Source of the DNA: Trichomonas vaginalis G3
Lineage: Eukaryota; Parabasalia; Trichomonadida; Trichomonadidae
Assembly: GCF_026262505.1 (NCBI RefSeq)
Contig: NC_067205.1
Location: forward strand, 9,486,001 to 9,550,000
Reading direction: 5' to 3'
Length of the DNA stretch: 64,000 nt
Below the pieces are notes generated by a model. The model did no database searches, was not told the DNA's origin, and worked only from the letters and a program-made list of their open reading frames with translations. This document shows, piece by piece, positions 21,011-29,817 of the stretch; position 1 is the first letter of the stretch, and each line of letters starts with the position of its first letter. The position numbers and the translations under genes are program-made.

Positions 21011-21398
21011 GGGTCCACTGTAAGGCCAAATAAGGTCTATCGTCGTCCCAAAAATATTGCTCGTGATGGTGTTTTACTAAGGCCCAAAACTTAAAAAAAC
21101 ACAAAAAAATTAACTTTACTCTTTTGAGATCCTTATCAGATATGCATCAATTTGATGCAGTATCGCAGTTCAAATCTGATTTTTTAATGTAGATGTACTC
21201 TAACATCCTTTAAAAAATGCAAAATGATATTAATTAAGCTTTTCATTTCTGTATCATACACAAAACAAAATCGTTCATTATACTAAAATTTATCAAAGTT
21301 TGATTAATGAAAAAATAATATCTAAATTTTTACATTGAGTCGGCTATTGATATGGTTAATATTAAATCTTGTAAAAATTGGCATTATCCAGAATAATA

Positions 21399-21550
21399 GG
21401 GAAAACCGCAACCACTTTTTTAATCACGATTTAAATATATAAATCGCGATTTTTTAGAAAAATCGCGACTTTTTTAAAATCGCGTTTTTTAATGAATTGC
21501 GATTTTATTGTGGTCGCGATTTTTCTAAAAAATCGCGATTTTTATGGAAA
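21399..21550 (+). repeat. Left long TIR with ATCGCGAT sub-repeats
   Basis: Matches 22433-22583 in inverted orientation with hardly a difference. It contains at least six copies of the self-complementary core ATCGCGAT or close variants (some as ATCGCGAC or GTCGCGAT), so each end can also fold on itself. Confidence 0.85.
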
Positions 21551-22103
21551 ATTGTGATCAAAATTAAACGCGATTTTCTTTATCAATCGCGAACATAGAA
21601 CAAATCGGAACCATGATTTTGGACCTCATTAAGCGAAAAGGTCGCAATTAAATTCAATAACAAAGCAATTCACAAAGATTTTTTGAATCTAGAATGGCTG
21701 TTTATCCATTTTAGACTGCTCACAATATGGTTTTTCTGCATACTTGCCGAAATCAGAGATCTAAAATCAAACAATCTCGATAACAAATACCTCAATCCCA
21801 CTTTACTGGTCAAAATTCTTGAAGTCTTACTTTACTGCACTAATTAATCATAATTTACCTTTAACTAAAAAAATATTACATAAATCTAACAAAAAAACCT
21901 TTAGCAATAAAAATACATTTGCTCAAGCCTATCGGCAACTTATATCGAAAAAACTTTTTATAACATTCTTATTACAATTTTTATTTTATTCTTATATTTA
22001 TATTTTTGAGAGAGGGTCAAAGTTGCTATTTGTCACTTTTCCACAAGAATATAATGGGGAAAAAGTTATCATATAGTTGATCTCATTCACTGAGGTGAGA
22101 GAT

Positions 22104-22170
22104 GCATGTAGTGTAATGGGATAAACAGTGTTATTGCTGCTCTAAGTCCTAGGTTCGAGACACATTAGCT
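22104..22170 (+). ncRNA. tRNA-like Pol III segment inside the 1.19-kb element
   Basis: Reads GCATGTAGTGTAATGGGATAAAC (A-box-like, given in two parts: GCATGTAGTGTAATG and GGATAAAC), then CCTAGGTTCGAGACAC with a GGTTCGA B-box, followed by TTTTT runs. It resembles the segment at 13420-13490. It lacks a complete acceptor stem and is probably a tRNA-derived promoter or tRNA pseudogene. Confidence 0.4.
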
Positions 22171-22432
22171 TCATTTTTCTCTTTTTTATTGACGTAAACT
22201 ATTCAATTTTTGTGTTCTCCATTCAAATTTCAGAATTTTTTTTGCAGATTTCACGCTACATTCGAAGTTACCTTTTGTAACAACCACCACTGCCTACGAA
22301 AGACGAAAGTGTGTCACGATTTCACCCGGAAATCCGACGGTTGTTTAAGAGTAAGCACTTTTGGCACCTACTCTTATATTTTTTAGTTCACTTTTTAAAT
22401 AATGATCTTTAGATTGAACCAATAACGCGATT

Positions 22433-22583
22433 TTCCATATAAATCGCGATTTTTTAGAAAAATCGCGACCACAATAAAATCGCAATTCATTAAAAAACGC
22501 GATTTTAAAAAAGTCGCGATTTTTCTAAAAAATCGCGATTTATATATTTAAATCGTGATTAAAAAAGTGGTTGCGGTTTTCCC
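22433..22583 (-). repeat. Right long TIR
   Basis: Inverted partner of 21399-21550; similarity fades after the last ATCGCGATTT towards the interior. Confidence 0.85.
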
Positions 22584-23017
22584 TAATACCCACTAAAATA
22601 CACAATTTTTTTAAAAAAAAATTTTATCAATTGTTATGGTATATCTTTATGATAATGAATAAAATGCTTATTTTTCATAAGTAAATACATAATTTATGCT
22701 TAAACACAAAAAATAACACGAAAATTTTTGGCCAACATATCTAAACTAAGGATAATGGTTTGAATATATAAACAATAATACTTTGTCCAGGGAATTAAAT
22801 TTGTGCTATCCAATTGTCAATTCTTTGAATTTTTTTTAAATGCAAGATATCCTGGCATTAGCCTCAATAAATATATATATTATGCATCATAATATTAGTT
22901 TGTAATGGCATTAAAGCGAAATTCCTAATTTCTTCTCAATTAAATTCTTTGAAAAACATTGGAATTAATGATTGGAAATAGGTCAAAAAATTCCTAATAT
23001 AAAACTTATACTTAAGA
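22584..23017. other. Middle part of the TTAA element
   Basis: AT-rich, no open frame. Ends with the TTAAGA target duplication of the first Polinton at 23012-23017. Confidence 0.45.
23012..23017. repeat. Target site duplication of Polinton 1, left
   Basis: TTAAGA, repeated at 42169-42174. Confidence 0.8.
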
Positions 23018-23085
23018 AAAAAAAAAAAAAAAAAAAAAAAAAGGTAGTGGGGCTTCCAGGCACTTCGTGCCCTCTAGCCCCTAAG
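23018..23085 (+). repeat. Left terminal repeat of Polinton 1, with hairpin
   Basis: 25 A followed by GGTAGTGGGGCTTCCAGG, then a nested hairpin: outer stem GGGGCT/AGCCCC, inner stem GGCAC-TTC-GTGCC. Confidence 0.85.
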
Positions 23086-23132
23086 AAATTTTGTCACTTT
23101 TCAGGAAAAAACATTTTTATTATATATATAAA

Positions 23133-23952
23133 ATGAATTTTACAAAACCACCGTTACCCTTCTTTGGAAATAAGAGTAGATGTAAAGATATTCTATTGAG
23201 AGAACTTAAGAAACTACCGAATGGTCTAACATTTGTAGATTTGTTCGGTGGAAGTTTCTATATATCCCATTTGTGCCATACTGTATTTCCTGACTCAAAG
23301 ATTATATGCAATGACTTCGACAACTATATGAACCGTCTCAAACATATACCAGACACAAACAAAATATTGAAAGAGTTAAAAGAAAAGATACCTATAGGTA
23401 AGATGGAACGTATACCATTAGATAAGAAAAATACTGTCAGAGAGGTTTTGAAAAAGGCAGAGTATATTGACTGGGATAGTATATCTGCTAGACTATTATA
23501 TAGTGGTGCTATAAGAGTTCATGACATTGAAACACTTATGTCAAAAGTTTTATATCTTAACTATACAAATGTTTTCAAAGAGAACATAGAAAAAATATAT
23601 TGAGGGTATAGAGTTTGTGAGATGTCATTGGACAGAGTTGTATGAAAAATATAAAGACAAGGAAAATGTTTTCTTTATAGTGGACCCGCCGTTCTATAAC
23701 ACATGGGATTTTCAATACCAAGTAGACTGGACTTTGAGAGACTCTTTAGAAACTTTAGACGTTTTACATAACCATCCATGCTTTTACTTTACATCCGATA
23801 AAAGTGGTTTGGAAAGTGTCATGAGATGGTTAGAGGACATACATGACTATGAGTTTAGATACGATAAGATAGAATATGAGAGAGGTCCTATAAACTGGAG
23901 AAAGTGTCATAACAAAGAAATTTTACTAGTAAGTAAATGTGGTTTGAAATAG
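23133..23952 (+). pseudogene. D12-class adenine-N6 DNA methyltransferase (Polinton 1), interrupted
   Basis: The Dam-like enzyme would methylate adenine in DNA using S-adenosylmethionine. Visible are the N-terminal PPLPFFGNKSR motif (as in D12 enzymes, PxRYxGGKxR), the cofactor-binding motif FVDLFGGSF, and the catalytic DPPF in FIVDPPFYNTWDF (family DPPY). The element-coded enzyme may mark or protect its DNA; adenine methylation is known to be abundant in trichomonads. The gene starts the left arm of the Polinton, about 50 bases inside the terminal repeat. This copy has about one break. Confidence 0.85.
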
Positions 23953-24068
23953 GACTACTTGTTTTAGGTTTTTTCCATTGTGTCATTTACTTATTTGACG
24001 TGGCAGAAAGATATAGAGAATATGAAGATGAACCAATGCCTGCAAATGTTCAGCATATGTACTCGTAA
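23937..24068 (+). CDS. Small single-pass membrane protein, 43 aa (Polinton 1)
   Basis: ATG 23937 overlaps the last codons of the methyltransferase in another frame. The product starts MWFEIGLLVLGFFHCVIYLF, a single membrane segment, followed by a charged tail RYREYEDEPMPANVQHMYS. The same frame is kept in Polinton 2 (44087-44218) with only one visible residue change, so it is a real gene. A small membrane protein in a capsid-bearing element might act at virion release or membrane binding; that is inference. Confidence 0.65.
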   Translation: MWFEIGLLVLGFFHCVIYLFDVAERYREYEDEPMPANVQHMYS

Positions 24069-24091
24069 GAGATATTTTTATCTAATATTAA

Positions 24092-24454
24092 ATGGACGCA
24101 CAGAACTTAGCGAATGCACAGCAACCTGGACAACCAAACCCAGAGAATATTCCAAATGAAGTTAGAATACAAACTGCAATGGCAAACTATGGTCAAGTGC
24201 CAACAGATGTACAAATGCAAACTGCCATGTCAAATGACGCTGCGTTAGGTTTGCCACCATGGTATGCAAATATGAGATGGAAAGAGTTTTATACAAACCC
24301 TGAAGTGGGATATAAACAACTTTATGCAGATGACGCGAACACAGGAGTTGACCCAGAATATGTTTTCTACCAGAGGAGAAACAGAATGTATGAGCTCCAG
24401 TTAAAGAATGCTATGGAACTCAACAGGAAACGTAAGAGACTAGGTGGACATTAG
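24092..24454 (+). CDS. Hypothetical Polinton protein, 120 aa (Polinton 1)
   Basis: Not recognised. N-terminus Gln/Asn/Pro-rich with a twofold repeat VRIQTAMANYGQVPTDVQMQ and TAMSNDAA; the C-terminus is helical and basic (RRNRMYELQLKNAMELNRK, then RKRLGGH). No membrane segment. It lies between the tiny membrane protein and the 80-aa amphipathic protein, so a virion-associated or DNA-binding role is possible. It looks whole here. Confidence 0.65.
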   Translation: MDAQNLANAQQPGQPNPENIPNEVRIQTAMANYGQVPTDVQMQTAMSNDAALGLPPWYANMRWKEFYTNPEVGYKQLYADDANTGVDPEYVFYQRRNRMYELQLKNAMELNRKRKRLGGH

Positions 24455-24472
24455 ATTTTTACATATAGTAAA

Positions 24473-24715
24473 ATGGGTTTCTTCAGTAGTATTGGAAACT
24501 TCTTTCGAAATGTTGGAAGAGGTATATGGAATGGAATAAAAACCGTCGGAAGAGGAATTTGGAACGGAGTCAAAAATATTGGCAAAAGAGTAGGTCAGTT
24601 TGTTGGTATTATACCTAAAGACCCTGAACCAGAAGAACAAGCTCCTGTTATACAACAGCCTGAACCTGCACCACAGTCTAGTTGGCAACCAAATCCAACA
24701 CCTCAACCGTATTAA
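24473..24715 (+). CDS. Amphipathic 80-aa protein, minor virion protein candidate (Polinton 1)
   Basis: Begins MGFFSSIGNFFRNVGRGIWNG with a tandem repeat (VGRGIWNGIKT, VGRGIWNGVKN) that would form a positively charged amphipathic helix with Phe/Trp on one face. The second half is Pro/Gln/Glu-rich and disordered. Short glycine-led amphipathic helices are used by minor capsid proteins such as adenovirus protein VI to break membranes. Position 2 Gly could be myristoylated. Intact in both Polintons with identical protein, so under constraint. Function is inference. Confidence 0.65.
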   Translation: MGFFSSIGNFFRNVGRGIWNGIKTVGRGIWNGVKNIGKRVGQFVGIIPKDPEPEEQAPVIQQPEPAPQSSWQPNPTPQPY

Positions 24716-24789
24716 AAAATTATATTTTTACCGTTCGATAGTAGTTGTATATGAAACTAAGTTCTAAGTAAAACGCATGTATAATGGAA

Positions 24790-25566
24790 TTATTCTCTTT
24801 CTTCCATCTGTTGTAAACCATACTTGAAAGTCTGAAATACTTCCACTCGGCGGTTCATATAACTTTGTAGGTTTTTCGTAAAAGTCATTTGCCAAGCATA
24901 AAAAAGATTTTGTGCACCAGAAAATGAAGCATGAACTATAATAGCAGCTGGGTCGAAAACATCTTTAAATAAATATGGTTCATCTCTTGCATATCGACTG
25001 TAAATATTTGCTAAAGGAAGTTCGACTTTCTGATTTAACATTCTTTGCAAATAATACCATGACATTGCAGTGAATTCTGTATATATTTGTTCGTCTTTCT
25101 TTGGATTGTCTTCGTAGATTTGAAATGACACTTGTGAATTTTGTTTGTCATATACAATTCTCACATAAAGTGTGCTCTCGGTATTTGCATATTCATCAGC
25201 ATATTTTGCATAACATGAATTTATTTTATCTTCTATATTTTTTAACGCAGTCTGTAGAGAAGATGAAAGGTCAACTTGTATTAGCTCAATTTCTTCCCAC
25301 ATTTTTCGTTTCCCTTCAGATATATAATCTATATGAAACCTTACAATAAATGGAAAACTTTTATCTTCTACAGACACAAACTTCATTCTACGAAAGCCAA
25401 TAGCTTTTGTGACAGATGGGTCTCTTAGCCATCTTAATGGGTAGTCAAAACGATAGCCTTCATGCTTTACGGTCTCTGTCTCAAACTTTTGACCGACATT
25501 AGTAAAAAGTTCATCTAATGGTTTAGTTGTAGCAACTCTTGAATTTTCTTTTTCTATTGGAAGCAT
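24790..25566 (-). CDS. Structural protein candidate, 258 aa (Polinton 1)
   Basis: Not firmly recognised. It starts MLPIEKENSRVATTKPLDEL and shows alternating strands (MKFVSVEDKSFPFIVRFHIDYI, given partly; TLYVRIVYDKQNSQVSFQIYED) and a hydrophobic C-terminal half (FSGAQNLFYAWQMTF). The beta-rich make-up and its place opposite the fibre gene suggest a capsid-associated or fibre-anchoring protein. Only 18 bp separate its ATG from the ATG of the divergent fibre gene. The second copy differs at the C-terminus. It could be a single jelly-roll penton, but the 34.1-34.9 kb gene is the better candidate for that. Confidence 0.6.
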   Translation of the reverse strand: MLPIEKENSRVATTKPLDELFTNVGQKFETETVKHEGYRFDYPLRWLRDPSVTKAIGFRRMKFVSVEDKSFPFIVRFHIDYISEGKRKMWEEIELIQVDLSSSLQTALKNIEDKINSCYAKYADEYANTESTLYVRIVYDKQNSQVSFQIYEDNPKKDEQIYTEFTAMSWYYLQRMLNQKVELPLANIYSRYARDEPYLFKDVFDPAAIIVHASFSGAQNLFYAWQMTFTKNLQSYMNRRVEVFQTFKYGLQQMEERE

Positions 25567-25584
25567 ATTTTATCTAGAATAAAA
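25567..25584. promoter_or_regulatory. 18-bp divergent promoter between structural and fibre genes
   Basis: The whole gap between two divergent ATGs is ATTTTATCTAGAATAAAA, nearly palindromic around TCTAGA with TTTTAT on each side. Both transcripts must start within or upstream of it. The gap is the same in copy 2. Confidence 0.6.
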
Positions 25585-27633
25585 ATGTCGAAAGATATTG
25601 CTTCCATGAGAGAAATAAAACACAACCGACAACTCATTTTGCAAGCTCTAAATAAGAACACAACAAACTTTTCAAACTATTCTAAGATATCTGAGTCATT
25701 GAAAGAAGGAAACTTAAAACTGACAATAAACCCAATGACAGACGAGTTTCTATTTCAAGACAGTAAGAACCATACTGTCTGTATAAATCCAACAAAAGGA
25801 ACTTTAAACGAGAAACCTATAGATGAACTTCTTTTGAAAGCAGATGTTGAAAAGAAAGCTGACAAAGAGTATGTCATTGAAAAAGTTCAAGAAGAACATG
25901 ACAGAGCAGATGCAACATATGCAACAAAAGCAGATGTTGAAAAGAAAGCTGACAAAGAGTATGTCATTGAAAAAGTTCAAGAAGAACATGACAGAGCAGA
26001 TGCAACATATGCAACAAAAGCAGATGTTGACAACAAAGCTGACAAAGAGTATGTCATTGAAAAAGTTCAAGAAGAACATGACAGAGCAGATGCAACATAT
26101 GCAACAAAAGCAGATGTTGACAACAAAGCTGACAAAACATATGTTGACAATAAAATGTCAAGTGAAGTGACAAGAGCTGAAAACGAATATTCTAAAAAGA
26201 CTCATACACATACCATTGCAAATATTACAAACTTACAAGAAACCTTAAACAGGAAAAGTGACGTTGGACATACACATACCATTGCAAATATTACAAACTT
26301 ACAAGAAACCTTAAACAGGAAAAGTGACGTTGGACATACACATACCATTGCAAATATTACAAACTTACAAGAAACCTTAAACAGGAAAAGTGACGTTGGA
26401 CATACACATACCATTGCAAATATTACAAACTTACAAGAAACCTTAAACAGGAAAAGTGACGTTGGACATACACATACCATTGCAAATATAACAAACTTAC
26501 AAGAAACCTTAAACAGGAAAAGTGACGTTGGACATACACATACATCTTCTGAAATAACAGACTTAAACGTTAGCCTTGAAAAGAAAGCAGATAAAACATA
26601 TGTCAATGAAATATACCAAAGTTTAGTTGGAACAACAAAAAATATTGAAACTATTGTTGGTGACTTTTCTATCTATGAAGAAAACAAATATTTTAGATGG
26701 GAGTTTGTACACTCCTTAAAAAATGGTATACGGTATAAACTCATTCCGAAAAATAACAATGAAATGTATGTAAGCTATAAAAAGAGTGATGGTACACAAG
26801 TTAAAGTTCCATTAGACAACAACTGCTACTTAAACTTCTATGGAGACGAACAAAAGAAATATTTAAGAGTTTATGAAATGGCAGATATGACATTGCCTGA
26901 CCCAGCTCCAGCACCATATTATTATGACTATGGAGATGACGTTAGAACACCACATGTAGATGAACAAAAGCTAACATTATATTTAGATTTTTATAGATAT
27001 AAAAGATATAATGCAATAGAAAAAACGAGAATAGTATACTATTATGAAGATGACAGAAACAAATATTATAGTCAAGACTTTACCTACCATGAAAACATAA
27101 GATTATATTATAAAAAATATTCTGACACAAACCAGAAGAAACCTGAAATAGTTGCACTATATTTTAAGTTCAAAAGAGACAATCCTATAATGTCTCATAT
27201 GTTTGATTTAATGAACCCAGTAGGTTCTATTTATACATCTATGGAAGCAAGAGGTCCTCAAGTAATGTTTGGTGTTGGTGCATGGGAACAAATAGTTGAC
27301 AGGTTTTTGTATTGTGCAAACTCTTCAAAGGAAACAGGTGGAAGTAAAACGATTTCAGGTGAAAATTTACCTGCGCACAGTCACTACATAGATTTAAGTA
27401 CATCTCAAGCAGGTTGGCATAAGCATAGATATTGGGATTGGTCAGGAATGACAAAAGGTAAAGGATATGATGTTAAAGACGACGTTAAGTTTGCTATAAA
27501 TTGTTACTGGGATGACACTCAGGGAGAAGGAAACCATACACATTTCGTTTCAGGATATACACAAACAACGGGACAAAGTAAAGACTACATGCCACCTTAC
27601 ATGACAGTTTACGCATGGTATAGAATTGCTTAG
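25585..27633 (+). CDS. Phage-tail-fibre-like spike protein, 682 aa (Polinton 1)
   Basis: Probable attachment fibre. Residues 1-84 form the base. Residues 85-174 are three 30-residue repeats (KADKEYVIEKVQEEHDRAD core) predicted to form coiled coil; then comes a KADKTYVDNK linker and five 22-residue repeats (THTIANITNLQETLNRKSD). The THTIANI/VGHTHT pattern is that of phage tail fibres, where paired histidines bind metal along a trimeric shaft. The C-terminal 150 residues (MNPVGSIYTSMEARGP, AWEQIVDRFLYCAN, GNHTHFVSGYTQTTGQ, MPPYMTVYAWYR) match the collar/receptor-binding heads of tail fibres. It looks whole here. Confidence 0.8.
   Translation: MSKDIASMREIKHNRQLILQALNKNTTNFSNYSKISESLKEGNLKLTINPMTDEFLFQDSKNHTVCINPTKGTLNEKPIDELLLKADVEKKADKEYVIEKVQEEHDRADATYATKADVEKKADKEYVIEKVQEEHDRADATYATKADVDNKADKEYVIEKVQEEHDRADATYATKADVDNKADKTYVDNKMSSEVTRAENEYSKKTHTHTIANITNLQETLNRKSDVGHTHTIANITNLQETLNRKSDVGHTHTIANITNLQETLNRKSDVGHTHTIANITNLQETLNRKSDVGHTHTIANITNLQETLNRKSDVGHTHTSSEITDLNVSLEKKADKTYVNEIYQSLVGTTKNIETIVGDFSIYEENKYFRWEFVHSLKNGIRYKLIPKNNNEMYVSYKKSDGTQVKVPLDNNCYLNFYGDEQKKYLRVYEMADMTLPDPAPAPYYYDYGDDVRTPHVDEQKLTLYLDFYRYKRYNAIEKTRIVYYYEDDRNKYYSQDFTYHENIRLYYKKYSDTNQKKPEIVALYFKFKRDNPIMSHMFDLMNPVGSIYTSMEARGPQVMFGVGAWEQIVDRFLYCANSSKETGGSKTISGENLPAHSHYIDLSTSQAGWHKHRYWDWSGMTKGKGYDVKDDVKFAINCYWDDTQGEGNHTHFVSGYTQTTGQSKDYMPPYMTVYAWYRIA
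25837..26106 (+). repeat. 90-bp tandem repeat in the fibre shaft, three copies
   Basis: Three nearly identical 90-bp units, each coding 30 residues. Polinton 2 has two units at 45988-46167. Confidence 0.8.
26203..26535 (+). repeat. 66-bp tandem repeat in the fibre shaft, five copies
   Basis: Five nearly identical 66-bp units coding 22 residues each. Polinton 2 has four units at about 46264-46530. Confidence 0.8.
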
Positions 27634-28588
27634 TCGTCATTTTCAACTTCTTTAGCATATTCGTCAGGAGTTGTCTTATATTTGTTAGGAACTGTCTTTG
27701 AAAGTATACCACCTTGAACTTTGACAAGTTTGAAACGAGGTCTGACAATAGTAGTTTTATCTTCTGCTTGCAGTCTGTACATTTTGCCATGTTTGCCTAA
27801 AACTTCATAATATTCTCTTGTATACTTTCTTCTATTTTTACGAACACGAACGTGAGTACCTGTCGAGTTCCCATTGTTGTCATAGTCAATAGTATTTTCA
27901 TATGGGTCGCGTTTAGGTATTTCTATTTTTACTTTGTCACCTTTCTTAAGTTTGAAGCCTGGCATTCTTTCTTGTTTGTCTCTTTTGACTAAACTATTAA
28001 ATATATAGTCTTTCTCTAAGTCAGGGTTGTTTTTCATTTCTTCGGGGGAGTGGTTTCCCAAACCTTTTTGTTTACGGCTATTGTAAATATTTAAAACTTG
28101 TCTCATCTTTGCCATGGAGAAGTGTCTATATTGTCGTCATATGACATTTCATCTACCTCACCACCTTGTGGTTGATTTAAGTCTCTTAAGATTTTTATAC
28201 AACTGTCAATGACACCAAGAGCAGAATGGTTTTGGTCGACAATGAAATATTGGTTTACATTTTTTGAACGCAGATAGTTTTTAATATCGTCTGATTTGAA
28301 AGAACTTTCACAGTCAGATGTCAGTTTTGTTGGATGGTATTTGTCAACGAATATTGTCAAAGCAGTTTTCACATCTAAAATATTTTTGGACCATAATGGT
28401 ATGGCTTCACAGTATCTTGTGTTTTGACCGACAAATATTAACCAGTATGGTGGTCCATCTTCTCTATACCTCGGAATGTTTTCCAAGATATCCATAAACC
28501 AAGCATTTGGTGTTGAACTAAAGATTTTTATCATGAGTGCTTTCTTTGTCGCTTTAGAAACATAGGGGTCCTTGTTTGGATTCGTCAT
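27630..28588 (-). pseudogene. Polinton integrase (rve-type, DDE), interrupted (Polinton 1)
   Basis: The integrase would cut and join element ends, giving the 6-bp target duplication. The core domain is visible: WFMDILENI (first Asp), YWLIFVGQNTRYCEAIPL, KLTSDCESSF (second Asp) and HSALGVIDSCIK (end of the catalytic region). The C-terminal part carries KMRQVLNIYNSRKQKGLG and a basic SH3/chromo-like strand region (KKGDKVKIEI, YYEVLGKHGKMYRLQ). It runs tail-to-tail with the fibre gene. About one break in this copy. Confidence 0.85.
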
Positions 28589-28605
28589 TTTTTAACCCAT
28601 AAGAA
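28589..28605. promoter_or_regulatory. 17-bp divergent promoter, integrase / 133-aa gene
   Basis: Only 17 bp (TTTTTAACCCATAAGAA) lie between the divergent ATGs. Copy 2 has the same spacing with one small swap. Confidence 0.55.
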
Positions 28606-29007
28606 ATGGGTTTATTTGGCGCATTAGCAGGAGTTGCATCCAGATTTTTGCCCGCAGTGGGAACAATAGCCAGAGGTGTATTTGGAGTTGGAAGGAAGAT
28701 TTTGAGTACATTAGGTATACTTAAAGAGAAAGCACAACCTATTATACAAACTGTACAGAAAGGTTGGGATGTAGCACGAGATGCAGCAAATCTTATTCCA
28801 AATCCTGAAACAAGAGGAAAAGTTCAAGGCTGGATGGACAATGTAGGAAGACAAGCAGGAAACTACTATAACAAAGCAAATGACTACTATAACCAAGCAG
28901 GACACTATATGGACCAAGGTGAAAGATTCTTTAACAGAGGATATAACCATGCACAACAGTGGGTAAACAACAACCAACCGCAACCGCCTCAAACGTGGGG
29001 AATGTAA
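28606..29007 (+). CDS. Membrane-active minor virion protein candidate, 133 aa (Polinton 1)
   Basis: Begins MGLFGALAGVASRFLPAVGT, a glycine-rich hydrophobic helix that looks strikingly like a viral fusion or membrane-lytic peptide (compare GLFGAIAGF of influenza HA2 and the amphipathic helix of adenovirus protein VI). Residues 60-100 are a polar helix (WDVARDAANLIPNPETRGK) and the tail is Tyr/Asn/Gln-rich (NYYNKANDYYNQAGHY). Intact in both copies. Virion-internal, membrane-lytic role is inference from composition. Confidence 0.7.
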   Translation: MGLFGALAGVASRFLPAVGTIARGVFGVGRKILSTLGILKEKAQPIIQTVQKGWDVARDAANLIPNPETRGKVQGWMDNVGRQAGNYYNKANDYYNQAGHYMDQGERFFNRGYNHAQQWVNNNQPQPPQTWGM

Positions 29008-29026
29008 AGTTTTTTACTGAGATGAA

Positions 29027-29182
29027 ATGAACAATACAGCATTGAGACAAATGGGCTCAAGATGGATTTGTCGACTTCCAGCAGTTACACAACCACGTGT
29101 TTGTCAAGTCCTCCCTATACCTCAAGAAGTTTTAGACCGACTTAAAAAACCTAAACAACCAGTTGAAAACAAACCAAACTAA
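29027..29182 (+). CDS. Small Polinton protein, 51 aa (Polinton 1)
   Basis: MNNTALRQMGSRWICRLPAV at the start, then a Pro-rich tail ending KKPKQPVENKPN. Identical protein in Polinton 2 (49020-49175), so it is a real gene. It shares the leader TTTTTTACTGAGATGAA with the next gene. Function unknown. Confidence 0.6.
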   Translation: MNNTALRQMGSRWICRLPAVTQPRVCQVLPIPQEVLDRLKKPKQPVENKPN

Positions 29183-29201
29183 AATTTTTTACTGAGATGA
29201 A

Positions 29202-29786
29202 ATGACCGAAGAAGTTGAAACGGTAGATTTGACACCACAAACAAAAAGTTCAGAACCATTGTCAAAACCTGTCAAAGAACTTACAGATGAAGAGAAAAAT
29301 TCAATAATAGAAAGTGCCAGGTCTGGAAATACAAACCCTAACTACAAAGTCACTTTTCATAGAAATGGAACGGCTAGTATCTCAAAAAAGAAACAGACTC
29401 TCACAAATAAAATATTGAAGTCTGAAGGAGCTTTCGAGACAACAGATGGAAAAGTTTACTTCACTGACCAACAGTTCATTATAGAACATCTCATTGACTT
29501 AGAGTCGAAATATTCTAAACTTTACAACAAACACAAAAAGTTGAAAGGAAAACAAAAACAAATGGCATATGATATTTATGAAGATGTTGACAACACAACT
29601 GTTCCTGCAGGTGAGGTAAAGTCAGAGGAACCGAAAAGTGACGAAAAACCGATAGAAGAAGAAAAACCAAAAACTGAAGATAAACCAAAACCAAAGTTTA
29701 GTTTCAATACTAAACCAAGTCAACCTTCATTAGCTGGTATGGGTTGGCGTCAAAGACTTATGGTAGCCGGTGGTTATGTAAAGTAA
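29202..29786 (+). CDS. Hypothetical Polinton protein, 194 aa (Polinton 1)
   Basis: Not recognised. N-terminal half acidic then mixed (NPNYKVTFHRNGTASISKKK), a helical middle (FIIEHLIDLESKYSKLYNKH), a disordered Lys/Glu/Pro linker around residues 135-165 and a short conserved C-terminus (LAGMGWRQRLMVAGGYVK). Preserved in copy 2. Such a linker plus conserved tail is common in scaffold or core proteins of capsids. Function unknown. Confidence 0.6.
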   Translation: MTEEVETVDLTPQTKSSEPLSKPVKELTDEEKNSIIESARSGNTNPNYKVTFHRNGTASISKKKQTLTNKILKSEGAFETTDGKVYFTDQQFIIEHLIDLESKYSKLYNKHKKLKGKQKQMAYDIYEDVDNTTVPAGEVKSEEPKSDEKPIEEEKPKTEDKPKPKFSFNTKPSQPSLAGMGWRQRLMVAGGYVK

Positions 29787-29817
29787 AGAAAAAAAATATT
29801 TTTTTATTTTTATAAAA

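Larger units (their letters stand above)
21399..22583. mobile_element. 1.19-kb element with about 150-bp inverted ends
   Basis: Left end 21399-21550 and right end 22433-22583 are almost perfect inverted copies, starting GGGAAAACCGCAACC. The ends are filled with repeated ATCGCGATTT palindromes. Both sides carry TAATA (or minimally TA) as target duplication. The interior (21560-22420) has no transposase; it includes a plus-strand frame at 21819-22076 of low complexity and a tRNA-like segment. It is a foldback-like or non-autonomous DNA transposon inserted in the TTAA element. Confidence 0.8.

Noticed and set aside
21819-22076. Small protein gene inside the 1.19-kb element
   Set aside because: Low-complexity Lys/Asn/Phe frame of 85 codons without a motif, in an otherwise non-coding element.
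23018-23042. Poly-A as the tail of a LINE or processed gene
   Set aside because: It is part of the Polinton terminal repeat: the other end has the matching poly-T and a 6-bp target duplication lies outside both.
25804-26606. Minus-strand frames of about 90-130 codons opposite the fibre gene
   Set aside because: Mirror frames of the fibre repeats; cysteine/phenylalanine-rich low complexity.
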